From contig JAFGQA010000245.1 in the NCBI GenBank assembly GCA_016935885.1, positions 1 through 16,533 on the forward strand: a DNA stretch of 16,533 nucleotides, given 5' to 3'. The notes under the pieces are model-generated. The model had not been told where the DNA came from, searched no databases, and was given only the letters and a program-made list of their open reading frames with translations. Shown here in pieces: positions 1-6,083 of the stretch. Source of the DNA: Phycisphaerae bacterium (GTDB lineage: Bacteria > Planctomycetota > Phycisphaerae > UBA1845 > UTPLA1). Position numbers and translations under genes: made by a program. Position 1 is the stretch's first letter; every line of letters starts with the position of its first letter.

Positions 1-7
1 ACTGTGG

Positions 8-26
8 CACCGGCGTCTCGCCGGTG
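8..26. repeat. short perfect palindrome (hairpin)
   Basis: CACCGGCG (8-15) and CGCCGGTG (19-26) form a perfect 8-bp inverted repeat around a 3-base loop. It lies downstream of the minus-strand gene ending at 126, but no clear T-tract follows, so it is more likely a dispersed palindromic repeat than a classical terminator. An 8-base direct repeat GAACGGCT follows at 41-48 and 54-61. No gene is seen in 1-125. Confidence 0.5.
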
Positions 27-125
27 GTTTTCACGGTCAGGAACGGCTTTTCCGAACGGCTGTTCTCCCTTTTACCACAGGCTGCTAGACTGTCACGGAC
101 CCCGCCAACGTGGGCTACCTCGCCG

Positions 126-965
126 CTAATCCTTCGCGACGAGAAACCGGTATAGAGGCGTCATGAACTTCGGAAGCGTCCAGGCATAGACGACCACTGC
201 GGCAAGGCTCACAAGGTTAACCAGCGCGACAATTACGTGGAAAGCCGTTCCCACGTTTTCAAACGGATCCACCGGTCCCCCCGGGACGGCTTCCATTGCG
301 GCCTTGAAGCCCACCGCGCCCCCCACCGCCATGCCGACGACATTCGCCACGACCTTGGCGATGCCGAAGTAGAAGCAGAGGGTCGCCGGCCTTACCGCTT
401 CGGCAGTGGTCGGGTCCTGTGATCGGTCCTCACTTGCGGCGAATTCTGCGAGCTTCTTCATGGTCCACCCGGTCCAGATGTAGTTGAAAAACGGGATGAA
501 CGAAAGCCCCAGCGCGAGGCCGGGCGAGACGGCGTAGTAGCCCCGCGCCCGCCGGGCATCGTCGTGGATTCGATAGATCCACATGAGTTGAAGGACGATA
601 GCGGGAATGATCACCAGAAAGATGAAACAACCACCCACCATGACAATAGGGTCCGGGGTCTGGGGATCGATCCCGCCACCCATCTGCGCGAAGCTGTTGA
701 TCGTGCCGAGAACCTCCGCCGCGATCCACAGCCCAACCAACCAGCCTGCGTATGTTGGACGAAAGACCGGCCGTCGCATCGTCCCCGCGTAGCCCAGTGA
801 TTCCGGACCGACGTGCGCCGCCGACCCGGTCTGCATCGCCGGGCCGCCGCTGGGTGTGAACGTCACGTTGCAGATGGGGCAACGAAGCGCCTTGCTGAGA
901 TCGGTTCTGGCCGCCTGCAACTCGTGCCCGGCCGGACAGCGGATCAAGACGTTGTTCGGGTCCAT
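126..965 (-). CDS. zinc-ribbon plus DUF4328-like membrane protein
   Basis: This 279-residue protein has an N-terminal zinc-ribbon-like segment with C10, H14, C29 and C32 (CPAGH and CPIC), then several hydrophobic segments. The stretch SPGLALGLSFIPFFNYIW followed by a basic segment resembles the DUF4328 family, membrane proteins of unknown function often joined to small zinc ribbons. The frame stays open upstream to an ATG at 1103, but the first 46 residues of that version look non-coding. I chose the ATG at 965 because the CPxGH ribbon starts just after it and AGGAG lies upstream, although about 15 bases away, which is long. It stands alone, separated from the Tad locus by a repeat-rich gap. 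Function is unknown. The family assignment is from memory of its motif and is moderately sure; that it is a real gene is likely. Confidence 0.7.
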   Translation of the reverse strand: MDPNNVLIRCPAGHELQAARTDLSKALRCPICNVTFTPSGGPAMQTGSAAHVGPESLGYAGTMRRPVFRPTYAGWLVGLWIAAEVLGTINSFAQMGGGIDPQTPDPIVMVGGCFIFLVIIPAIVLQLMWIYRIHDDARRARGYYAVSPGLALGLSFIPFFNYIWTGWTMKKLAEFAASEDRSQDPTTAEAVRPATLCFYFGIAKVVANVVGMAVGGAVGFKAAMEAVPGGPVDPFENVGTAFHVIVALVNLVSLAAVVVYAWTLPKFMTPLYRFLVAKD

Positions 966-1094
966 AGCGTGGCCGCCATTCTCCTGTCTATGTGCCGACA
1001 TGCTGGGTGCTGATCGGCCTTCCACTCGCGGCAGGTCGTGGTTCGACCCCGGTCTGCTCAACCTGCGAAAGCATCCGCCGCTCGGCGTCTGCCA

Positions 1095-1122
1095 ATTGTA
1101 CAAGGATCCGACGGGACGTCTA
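1095..1122 (-). promoter_or_regulatory. possible sigma70-type promoter for the DUF4328-like gene
   Basis: Read on the minus strand, TAGACG (1117-1122) and TACAAT (1095-1100) are separated by 16 bases. They match the -35 and -10 consensus at 4/6 and 5/6 positions. Transcription would start near 1088, giving a leader of about 120 bases before the ATG at 965. This is pattern matching only. Confidence 0.3.
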
Positions 1123-1220
1123 TGAAGGGAACGGTCTACCTGGCGGTGCTGGGTGCATGACAGTTACGGCGGCTCGCGAATGAGCGGTGTGTCGCCGGGT
1201 TTCGCGCGCGATAAGCACTC

Positions 1221-1326
1221 GATCCGAGCCCCGAGCGCGAGCGAGCGGGCCTGTCTGCCAACAGGCAGGTCCGAGAGCCTGCGGTCTGTCCAAGAGGACC
1301 CCGCGCTGGCGCTTGGGGCTCGGATC
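1221..1326. repeat. 106-bp palindromic element with 18-bp inverted ends
   Basis: The ends, GATCCGAGCCCCGAGCGC (1221-1238) and GCGCTTGGGGCTCGGATC (1309-1326), are inverted copies matching at 17 of 18 positions. Inside are overlapping smaller stems around CTGTCTGCC and GGCAGG. Most of the element (1239-1323) recurs imperfectly at 1504-1582. The element is translatable in several frames, which creates spurious ORFs on both strands here. It resembles the dispersed palindromic repeats that I recall being common in planctomycete intergenic regions. Confidence 0.7.
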
Positions 1327-1414
1327 AACTCCCGCACTGCTGGTGCGAGAAGCCTTTCTCGCTCCTGTTGTTGGCGGGATCCTTTCCCGCACCTCAACAC
1401 AGAGGGCCGAGAAA

Positions 1415-1510
1415 GGATTCTCGGCCAAGCGTCGCGCGAGCGAGACAGGATTCTCGGCCAAGCGTCGCGCGAGCGAGACAGGATTCTCGGCCAAGCGTCG
1501 CGCGAGCGAG
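1415..1510. repeat. 33-bp tandem repeat, three copies
   Basis: A 33-base unit starting GGATTCTCGGCCAAGC begins at 1415, 1448 and 1481 with no visible differences between copies. The last copy is slightly truncated at 1510, where it runs into the second copy of the neighbouring palindromic element. Because 33 is a multiple of three, the array stays open in several frames, but no convincing start or protein family is present. The complete lack of divergence suggests recent amplification. Confidence 0.85.
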
Positions 1511-1582
1511 TGGGTCTGTCTGCCGACAGGCAGGTCTGAAAGCCAACGGTCCGCCCACGAAGACCTCGCGCTTGGGGCTCGG
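1504..1582. repeat. second, diverged copy of the 1239-1323 repeat
   Basis: Shared blocks include GAGCGAG, CTGTCTGCC followed by ACAGGCAGGTC, and CGCTTGGGGCTCGG, in the same order and orientation as in 1239-1323. The left inverted arm of the first copy is missing here and is replaced by the 33-bp tandem array, so this looks like a partial copy. Confidence 0.65.
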
Positions 1583-1668
1583 TTCTACCCCCGCCTGAAC
1601 TGTCACGGACCTGGCGGGTGCTTGGCCGACTTACTCCCTCAGACTGACCGGTTCTTGCGAGGACGAGC

Positions 1669-1686
1669 CACGGGCTTCGGCCCGTG
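1669..1686. repeat. perfect hairpin with UUCG tetraloop
   Basis: CACGGGC (1669-1675), TTCG, then GCCCGTG (1680-1686) give a 7-bp perfect stem closed by the stable C(UUCG)G loop when read on the plus strand. Related motifs GCACGGGC and GGCCGTGGCC occur at 1730-1751. It lies downstream of tadC and may be part of a dispersed repeat or of a complex 3' end. Confidence 0.55.
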
Positions 1687-1738
1687 CAGTTTCTCGACGG
1701 ACATGAGCGCCCACTCTCTGCGAAAGGCCGCACGGGCT

Positions 1739-1756
1739 AAAGGCCGTGGCCTTTTT
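1739..1756. terminator. possible rho-independent terminator after tadC
   Basis: AAAGGC, CGTG, GCCTTT form a 6-bp stem-loop with extra T residues on the plus strand side and A residues on the other. It starts about 40 bases beyond the tadC stop. On the minus strand the trailing T run is only three bases, so efficiency in the tadC direction is uncertain. It could act in both directions. Confidence 0.4.
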
Positions 1757-1796
1757 GAGTTATCGAGAATCTCGAAGGCAACCCGGTCTGTTTGAG

Positions 1797-2762
1797 TTAC
1801 TTTCCAACACCACCGCTGAAGTTCTTGATGAGCTGCAAGGCCGCCGGGCCGGCAAGGACGACGAAGATCGTGGGGAAAATGAACAGAATCAGCGGGAGCA
1901 ACAGTTTCACGGCGGTCTTCTGCGCGCGTTCCTCCGCCTTCTGGCGCCGCTTCGTGCGAAGGCTCTCGGCTTGGACACGCAACGCCGAGGCGATGCTCGT
2001 GCCCAGTTTCTCGGCTTGGGAGATCACCGCTACCAAGGCCCGCATCTCGGAGACGGCCGTCCGGTCGGCCATCTTGCTCAGGGCCTCTGCGCGCGGCACA
2101 CCCATCTGGGTCTCGACGCTTGCGATCTGAAACTCCTCCGCCAGCGCCACGTGGACGTTGCCCATCTCGTCGCTCACGCGCTGGATCGCGGCGTCGAGAG
2201 CCAAGCCCGACTCGACAGCGACTACCATCAGGTCCAACGAGTCGGGCAAACCGTTTCGGATCGCTTCGCTGCGCCGCCCGATCGTCAAGCTCAGCCACAA
2301 ATTCGGCAACATGAAGCCGACGCCGAAGCCGGCCATCGCGTACCCGGCGACGGCCAGCATGTCTTTGCCGCTGCTCGAGGCCAGGACGGCGCCGATCACA
2401 CCGCAGGCAAACGCGGCGGCCGTCTTGCTCGCCAGGAACAGGACGGGTGTGGACTCCTTCCGAAACCCGGCGCTGGCGAGCTTGGCCTTCAGTGTGCTCT
2501 GCTCCTCGGCGTTCTTCGGCATGACCGGCCTCGACAAGATCGGAGCCGCCAGCTCGAAGACCTTGTTCGTCGCCGTGTGCTGCTTCCCGGCTGCCCGTTG
2601 CTTCGCCTTGCTTTCCAGCGACTTCGCATCGCCGCGCGCATCGAGCCCCGCGCTGCGACGCCGCACCGCTTCGGAGTAATCCTCTCTTCTCTTCGGAACC
2701 AGCGAGTAGATGACCAACGCTGCCGCGATGACCACCATACCCAGCAACACAAGCCAGTCCAT
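1797..2762 (-). CDS. tadC: Tad pilus inner-membrane platform protein TadC
   Basis: This 321-residue protein has an N-terminal membrane helix (about 3-22), a basic cytoplasmic stretch, two helices at about 105-130 and 135-160, and a type II secretion F domain at about 172-297 starting at GLPDSLDLMVVAVESGL. A hydrophobic helix follows at about 285-304. TadC works with TadB as the inner-membrane platform on which the TadA ATPase drives Flp pilus assembly. The start is well supported: GGAGGTG precedes the ATG by about 6 bases. It is the last Tad gene on this strand, 112 bases after tadB, with a hairpin array in that gap. Length and domain order match TadC. The order relative to tadB and the length are the grounds for calling this one C rather than B. 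Confidence 0.93.
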   Translation of the reverse strand: MDWLVLLGMVVIAAALVIYSLVPKRREDYSEAVRRRSAGLDARGDAKSLESKAKQRAAGKQHTATNKVFELAAPILSRPVMPKNAEEQSTLKAKLASAGFRKESTPVLFLASKTAAAFACGVIGAVLASSSGKDMLAVAGYAMAGFGVGFMLPNLWLSLTIGRRSEAIRNGLPDSLDLMVVAVESGLALDAAIQRVSDEMGNVHVALAEEFQIASVETQMGVPRAEALSKMADRTAVSEMRALVAVISQAEKLGTSIASALRVQAESLRTKRRQKAEERAQKTAVKLLLPLILFIFPTIFVVLAGPAALQLIKNFSGGVGK

Positions 2763-2790
2763 TGCACACCTCCTCAGAAGGATTCAAGGA

Positions 2791-2864
2791 TGAAGGCGGA
2801 AGGATGAAGGATGAAAGACAAAGCCCGCAATTCGGAGGGTTCATCCTTCATCCTTCATCCTTCA
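2791..2864. repeat. inverted (GGATGAA)n heptamer arrays in the tadB-tadC gap
   Basis: A 25-base stretch of GGATGAA-type heptamers at 2791-2815 is inverted at 2840-2864 with 2 mismatches and a 24-base loop. The transcript could fold into a stem of about 25 bp between the tadB stop (2875) and the tadC Shine-Dalgarno (about 2770), leaving the tadC ribosome site free. Confidence 0.85.
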
Positions 2865-2874
2865 GGCTTCTTCC

Positions 2875-3906
2875 TCACACCTTGATATTCACAATCTTCT
2901 GGATCATCGCCAGGCCGAGCAACTGCGCCACGCCGGCACCGATCAGCATGTACTGACCCAATTCCTCCTCCAGCAGGACATTGGCATAGTCTGGGTTGAC
3001 CCATAGCTCCATCACGAACACAACGACGGGCAGTGCCAGCAGCACCCAGCCGGAGAGGCGCCCCTCAGCGGTCAATGCCTTCACCGTCCCAAAGAGCTTG
3101 ATCCGTTCGCGAATCACCCCACTGATGTTGTCCAGCACTTCCGCCAGATCACCACCCGTTTGCCTCTGGATCAGAACGGCCGTTACGAAGAACCGAACGT
3201 CCATCAGTCCGACGCGCTTGGCCATGTTCTTCAGGGCATCTTCGATCTTGATGCCCAGATTCTGCTCGTGAAAGACGCGGGCAAACTCCGTGGCGACCGG
3301 ATCGGGGAGTTGTTGGCTGATCAACATGATGGCGCTGGCCAACGAGTGACCCGCCCGCAACCCCTGGCTCATGAGCTCGAAGACGTCGGGGAGCTGGTTC
3401 ATGAACTTGTTGAGACGCATCTTCCGCTTGACAAAGATCAACAACAGCGGAAGCAGCAGAGCGCTCGTCGCCGCGCAGATGCAAACCCATTGCGCGGCAC
3501 TGGCGACGTAGGCCCCGATGTAGAGCAAGGCCCCCAAGCCTGTCAGGTTGACCAGGAGTGTGGTCGCAGACCAAGGAACGTTGGCCTCGTCGAGCATCTT
3601 CTGCAAAGACGAAACGAAGCCAAACCTCGATATCAACGCACCCAGGCCGCCCGATTCCCGCCTCTGCTTTCGAAGGATGGATTCCTTGGCGGCCCGCTCA
3701 CTGGCGCTGCTGGAGAGGGAACCGAAGTCGCCCCGCAGGCGCTGCGCGATCTTCTTCGATTCCGTCTTGCGCAGGTCGCCGATCAGATTGAAGATCGCAA
3801 ATGCAAGAAACACGGACCCGACCAGGGGCACCGCGTACATCCACGCCTGGTCCGACAGGGCCAAGACCTGTGAGACTTGTGCCAGTATCTCGTCGTGTCT
3901 CAGCAT
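2875..3906 (-). CDS. tadB: Tad pilus inner-membrane platform protein TadB
   Basis: This 343-residue protein has a membrane helix at about 22-42, two more at about 115-158, a type II secretion F domain at about 171-296 (starts QLPDVFELMSQGLRAGHSLA), and C-terminal helices at about 285-303 and 318-338. This is the usual TadB layout. The protein sits in the inner membrane, pairs with TadC and contacts the TadA ATPase. AAGGAGG lies about 11 bases upstream of the chosen ATG. It follows tadA by 68 bases; that gap is largely a CATTCGC heptamer array. The family call is firm. Confidence 0.93.
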   Translation of the reverse strand: MLRHDEILAQVSQVLALSDQAWMYAVPLVGSVFLAFAIFNLIGDLRKTESKKIAQRLRGDFGSLSSSASERAAKESILRKQRRESGGLGALISRFGFVSSLQKMLDEANVPWSATTLLVNLTGLGALLYIGAYVASAAQWVCICAATSALLLPLLLIFVKRKMRLNKFMNQLPDVFELMSQGLRAGHSLASAIMLISQQLPDPVATEFARVFHEQNLGIKIEDALKNMAKRVGLMDVRFFVTAVLIQRQTGGDLAEVLDNISGVIRERIKLFGTVKALTAEGRLSGWVLLALPVVVFVMELWVNPDYANVLLEEELGQYMLIGAGVAQLLGLAMIQKIVNIKV

Positions 3907-3941
3907 CGGTCCCCGAGCCTCCTTCGGGATTCGCTACTTGC

Positions 3942-3969
3942 CATTCGCCATTCGCCATTCGCCATTCGC
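3942..3969. repeat. (CATTCGC)4 heptamer array in the tadA-tadB gap
   Basis: Four exact head-to-tail copies of CATTCGC lie at 3942-3948, 3949-3955, 3956-3962 and 3963-3969, followed by a broken unit. The array ends five bases from the tadA stop and fills much of the 68-bp gap. A related array occurs at 9834-9868. Exact heptamer arrays are prone to slippage, so copy number may vary between strains. Confidence 0.9.
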
Positions 3970-3974
3970 TTCGC

Positions 3975-5441
3975 TCAAGCCTCCATCAGCACCTGCCGCT
4001 CGAACAACGCCGGATCGAGCTCGACTCCCGACGACTTCAGCCGGTCCAGGAAGCCCGGACGCAGCCCCGTGGCGATGAACCGACCATGGGCCTTGCCGGA
4101 CGAGTCGATCCCGAGCTGCTCGTACTTGAAGATCTCCTGCATGGTGACCGCGTCCCCTTCCATGCCCTGCACCTCGGCGATGGACATGATCTTTCTCGGC
4201 CCACCCGTGAGACGCGCCGCGTTCACCAGCACGTGGATCGCGCTGGCGAACTGCTGCCGGATCGCCTTCATGGGCAGGTCGAAACCGGCCATCATGACCA
4301 TGGTCTCGACGCGCTGCACGGCGTCGCGGACGCTGTTCGCGTGAATCGTCGTCAGCGAACCGTCGTGACCCGTGTTCATTGCCTGGAGCATATCCAGCGT
4401 CTCAGGCCCGCGGCACTCGCCGACCACGATCCGGTCCGGCCGCATACGCAGCGAGTTGATCAGCAGATCACGGATGGCGATTCGGCCTTTCCCTTCGATG
4501 TTCGGCGGACGTGATTCGAGTCGCACCACGTGCGGCTGACGCAATTGAAGCTCCGCCGCATCCTCGATGGTTACGATCCGGTCCGAATCGGGAATGAAGC
4601 TGGAGAGGTTGTTCAGGAGCGTCGTCTTGCCCGATCCCGTACCGCCGACGACGAGGATGTTGAGGTGCGACACCACGCACGCCCGAAGGAACTCCACCAT
4701 CTCCGGCGTGACGGACTTGAACTCGATGTAGTTGTCCCACGTAATAGGGTCCGTGCCGAAGCGCCGGATCGACATCGACGGCCCGTCGATCGCCAGCGGC
4801 GGGATCACTGCGTTGACACGCGAGCCGTCCTTCAGCCGGGCGTCCACCATTGGCGACACCTCGTCGCATCGGCGTCCAACCGATGACACGATCTTGTCGA
4901 TCACGTGCATCAGGTGGGCGTCGTCCTTGAACGTCACATCGCTGCGAGCCAGCTTGCCCTTACGTTCAACATAGACACGCTTCGGTCCGTTGATCAGGAT
5001 GTCGCTGATGTAGGGGTCCTTCAGCAACGCCTCGAGGGGCCCCAGCCCGAAGGTCTCGTCAAGAATCTCGCTGACAAGCTGCTGGCGTTCACCGAAATTC
5101 AGCAGCGCATTCTCCTGTTCACACAGTTGGGCGATGACTTGCTTGACCTCCTCCTTCACGTCGTCATCGCCCCGCTTGCTGAGCGCCGCCAGATCGAGCG
5201 TTTCCACCAGCTTCTTGTGGATGCGCGACTTGATCTCGTAGAACTCGTCCGTCCGATCAGCCTTCTTCTTCGCGGGTGTCGAAGGGGCCTGGCTCGGGGA
5301 GGCGGAACCTCGTGCCAGTGCGGGGTTTGCGGCGAGCGGCTTGGGATCCGCGGGCTTGTCGTGGACAGTGGCGGCGTCCGGCGACTTGGCGGGCGGTTGC
5401 TTCGGCATCTTCAGCGTAGGTATCTTCGAACGGCCAAACAT
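3975..5441 (-). CDS. tadA: Tad pilus assembly ATPase TadA/CpaF
   Basis: This 488-residue cytoplasmic secretion ATPase of the VirB11/GspE superfamily is the motor for Flp pilus assembly. Walker A is GGTGSGKT at 266-273, the Walker B region is RIVVGE at 337-342, and the His box [12 protein letters not shown] lies at 358-369. The N-terminal part has a Pro/Ala/Lys-rich stretch (about 15-62), then the usual CpaF helical domain ([20 protein letters not shown] at 131-150). The frame is open to an ATG at 5543, but those extra 34 residues are encoded by an intergenic octamer repeat. The ATG at 5441 has CGGAG six bases upstream and begins the more plausible protein ([15 protein letters not shown]). It is separated from tadZ by about 640 bp of repeats, so it may have its own promoter. 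Confidence 0.96.
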   Translation of the reverse strand: MFGRSKIPTLKMPKQPPAKSPDAATVHDKPADPKPLAANPALARGSASPSQAPSTPAKKKADRTDEFYEIKSRIHKKLVETLDLAALSKRGDDDVKEEVKQVIAQLCEQENALLNFGERQQLVSEILDETFGLGPLEALLKDPYISDILINGPKRVYVERKGKLARSDVTFKDDAHLMHVIDKIVSSVGRRCDEVSPMVDARLKDGSRVNAVIPPLAIDGPSMSIRRFGTDPITWDNYIEFKSVTPEMVEFLRACVVSHLNILVVGGTGSGKTTLLNNLSSFIPDSDRIVTIEDAAELQLRQPHVVRLESRPPNIEGKGRIAIRDLLINSLRMRPDRIVVGECRGPETLDMLQAMNTGHDGSLTTIHANSVRDAVQRVETMVMMAGFDLPMKAIRQQFASAIHVLVNAARLTGGPRKIMSIAEVQGMEGDAVTMQEIFKYEQLGIDSSGKAHGRFIATGLRPGFLDRLKSSGVELDPALFERQVLMEA

Positions 5442-5511
5442 CGAGCGCTCCGATGTACCATGGGTCCCGGCGTCCCCAGCCCACGGTGGGCGGCCTCCCA
5501 AGCCTGTTGAA

Positions 5512-5606
5512 GGATTCGAGGATTCAAGGATTCGAGGATTCAAGCTTGAATGCCTAGACCCTTAAACCCTTGAACCCTTAGACCCTTGAATCCTCAATCC
5601 CTTATA
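5512..5606. repeat. paired octamer arrays, GGATTCRA and CCCTTRAA
   Basis: Four octamers alternate GGATTCGA and GGATTCAA at 5512-5543. After the palindrome CAAGCTTG come six octamers of the type CCCTTRAA at 5559-5606. The second array is a degenerate inverted version of the first (TCCTTGAA on the other strand), so the block can fold back on itself. A shorter copy of the first array recurs at 5800-5822. The arrays overlap the rejected upstream start of tadA. Confidence 0.85.
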
Positions 5607-5641
5607 CAATCGGTCATTCCTTCCCAGGTCTCCTGGCGTGT

Positions 5642-5684
5642 CACGGCGCAATAGCGGACGCCGCACCGCAGACCTGGACTCGTC
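5642..5684. repeat. 43-bp direct repeat, copy 1
   Basis: The stretch starting CACGGCGCAATAGCGGACG matches 5757-5799 at 39 of 43 positions; all four differences are single base changes. It is followed by TATACCATCGGTCAGTAGAT, which also recurs (5986-6009). It forms part of a repeated composite module between tadZ and tadA. Confidence 0.85.
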
Positions 5685-5707
5685 TATACCATCGGTCAGT
5701 AGATGGC
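5684..5707. repeat. 24-bp direct repeat, also at 5986-6009
   Basis: The motif beginning TATACCATCGGTCAGTAG is repeated 302 bases away with 22 of 24 positions identical. A partial copy, TTATACAATCGGTCATT, occurs at 5602-5618. On the minus strand each contains GTATA, which resembles a -10 element, but I could not find matching -35 boxes. Confidence 0.75.
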
Positions 5708-5717
5708 TTGAATGTAC

Positions 5718-5744
5718 CCCATCCTTTGCAAAGCAAAGGGTGGG
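5718..5744. repeat. 12-bp hairpin between tadZ and tadA
   Basis: CCCATCCTTTGC (5718-5729) pairs with GCAAAGGGTGGG (5733-5744) around an AAA loop, with a single G-T wobble. It is long enough to be stable in RNA. There is no T-tract, so it is probably a dispersed repeat unit rather than a simple terminator. Confidence 0.7.
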
Positions 5745-5756
5745 TCACCCAACCGC

Positions 5757-5799
5757 CACGGCGCAATAGAGGACGTCGCACCGCAGATCTGGATTCGTC
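5757..5799. repeat. 43-bp direct repeat, copy 2
   Basis: This is the second copy of the 5642-5684 repeat (39 of 43 identical). It is followed directly by the shorter copy of the GGATTCRA octamer array at 5800-5822, showing that whole composite modules were duplicated. Confidence 0.85.
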
Positions 5800-5851
5800 G
5801 ATTCAAGGATTCGAGGATTCAAGCTTGGATGCTTGAACCCTTGAGCCCTTA

Positions 5852-5962
5852 GAGCAGTCAACGAATGAATGTAGCGTCGGGGCTCGTCCCCGGCGCCTGC
5901 TTCGGTAGCATTGCACTACGCCGCCCACAAGGGACGACGCTACATTCAAACGTGAACTGCTG
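5852..5962. mobile_element. MITE-like element, 27-bp imperfect terminal inverted repeats
   Basis: The left end (5853-5879, AGCAGT through GTAGCGTCG) is inverted at 5935-5961 (CGACGCTAC through ACTGCT), 23 of 27 matching, with the inner 14 bases perfect. There is no ORF inside. Flanks carry TAG at 5850-5852 and 5963-5965. Cutting out the element plus one TAG gives CCCTTAGACCCTTGA, which is exactly the sequence of the unoccupied paralogous repeat at 5575-5589. So the element inserted with a TA or TAG target duplication. A TA duplication would fit mobilisation by an IS630/Tc1-mariner type transposase supplied elsewhere. Confidence 0.75.
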
Positions 5963-6083
5963 TAGACCCTTGAGTCCTCTAACCCTTATACCATCAGTCA
6001 GTAGATGGCGCGCTTTTGGCAGCGATTCGAAAAGATCTGTGGCACCTAGACGGCAACGGCCTTGATAGACGTGCGCTTACCCA

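Noticed and set aside
1025..1060. GTGGTTCGACCCCGG resembling a tRNA T-arm
   Set aside because: The five-base stem does not pair and no acceptor, D or anticodon arms are present on either strand.
1415..1510. Possible CRISPR array
   Set aside because: The 33-bp units are contiguous with no spacers, so this is a simple tandem repeat; no cas genes are present.
1164..1795. Long overlapping open frames on both strands in the repeat region
   Set aside because: They are created by the palindromic and 33-bp tandem repeats; the peptides repeat with the DNA and have no start signals.
1746..2807. Plus-strand open frame of 353 codons
   Set aside because: It is the antisense shadow of tadC, whose product has clear T2SF-domain motifs and a strong ribosome site; the plus-strand product is Arg/Gln/His-rich with no family resemblance.
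1639..2844. Minus-strand open frame of 401 codons overlapping tadC
   Set aside because: It is a shadow in another frame of tadC and its flanks, Arg/Gly-rich, with no recognisable domain.
5441..5543. Upstream ATG of tadA at 5543
   Set aside because: The extra residues are encoded by the GGATTCRA octamer array, and the ATG at 5441 has a proper ribosome site.
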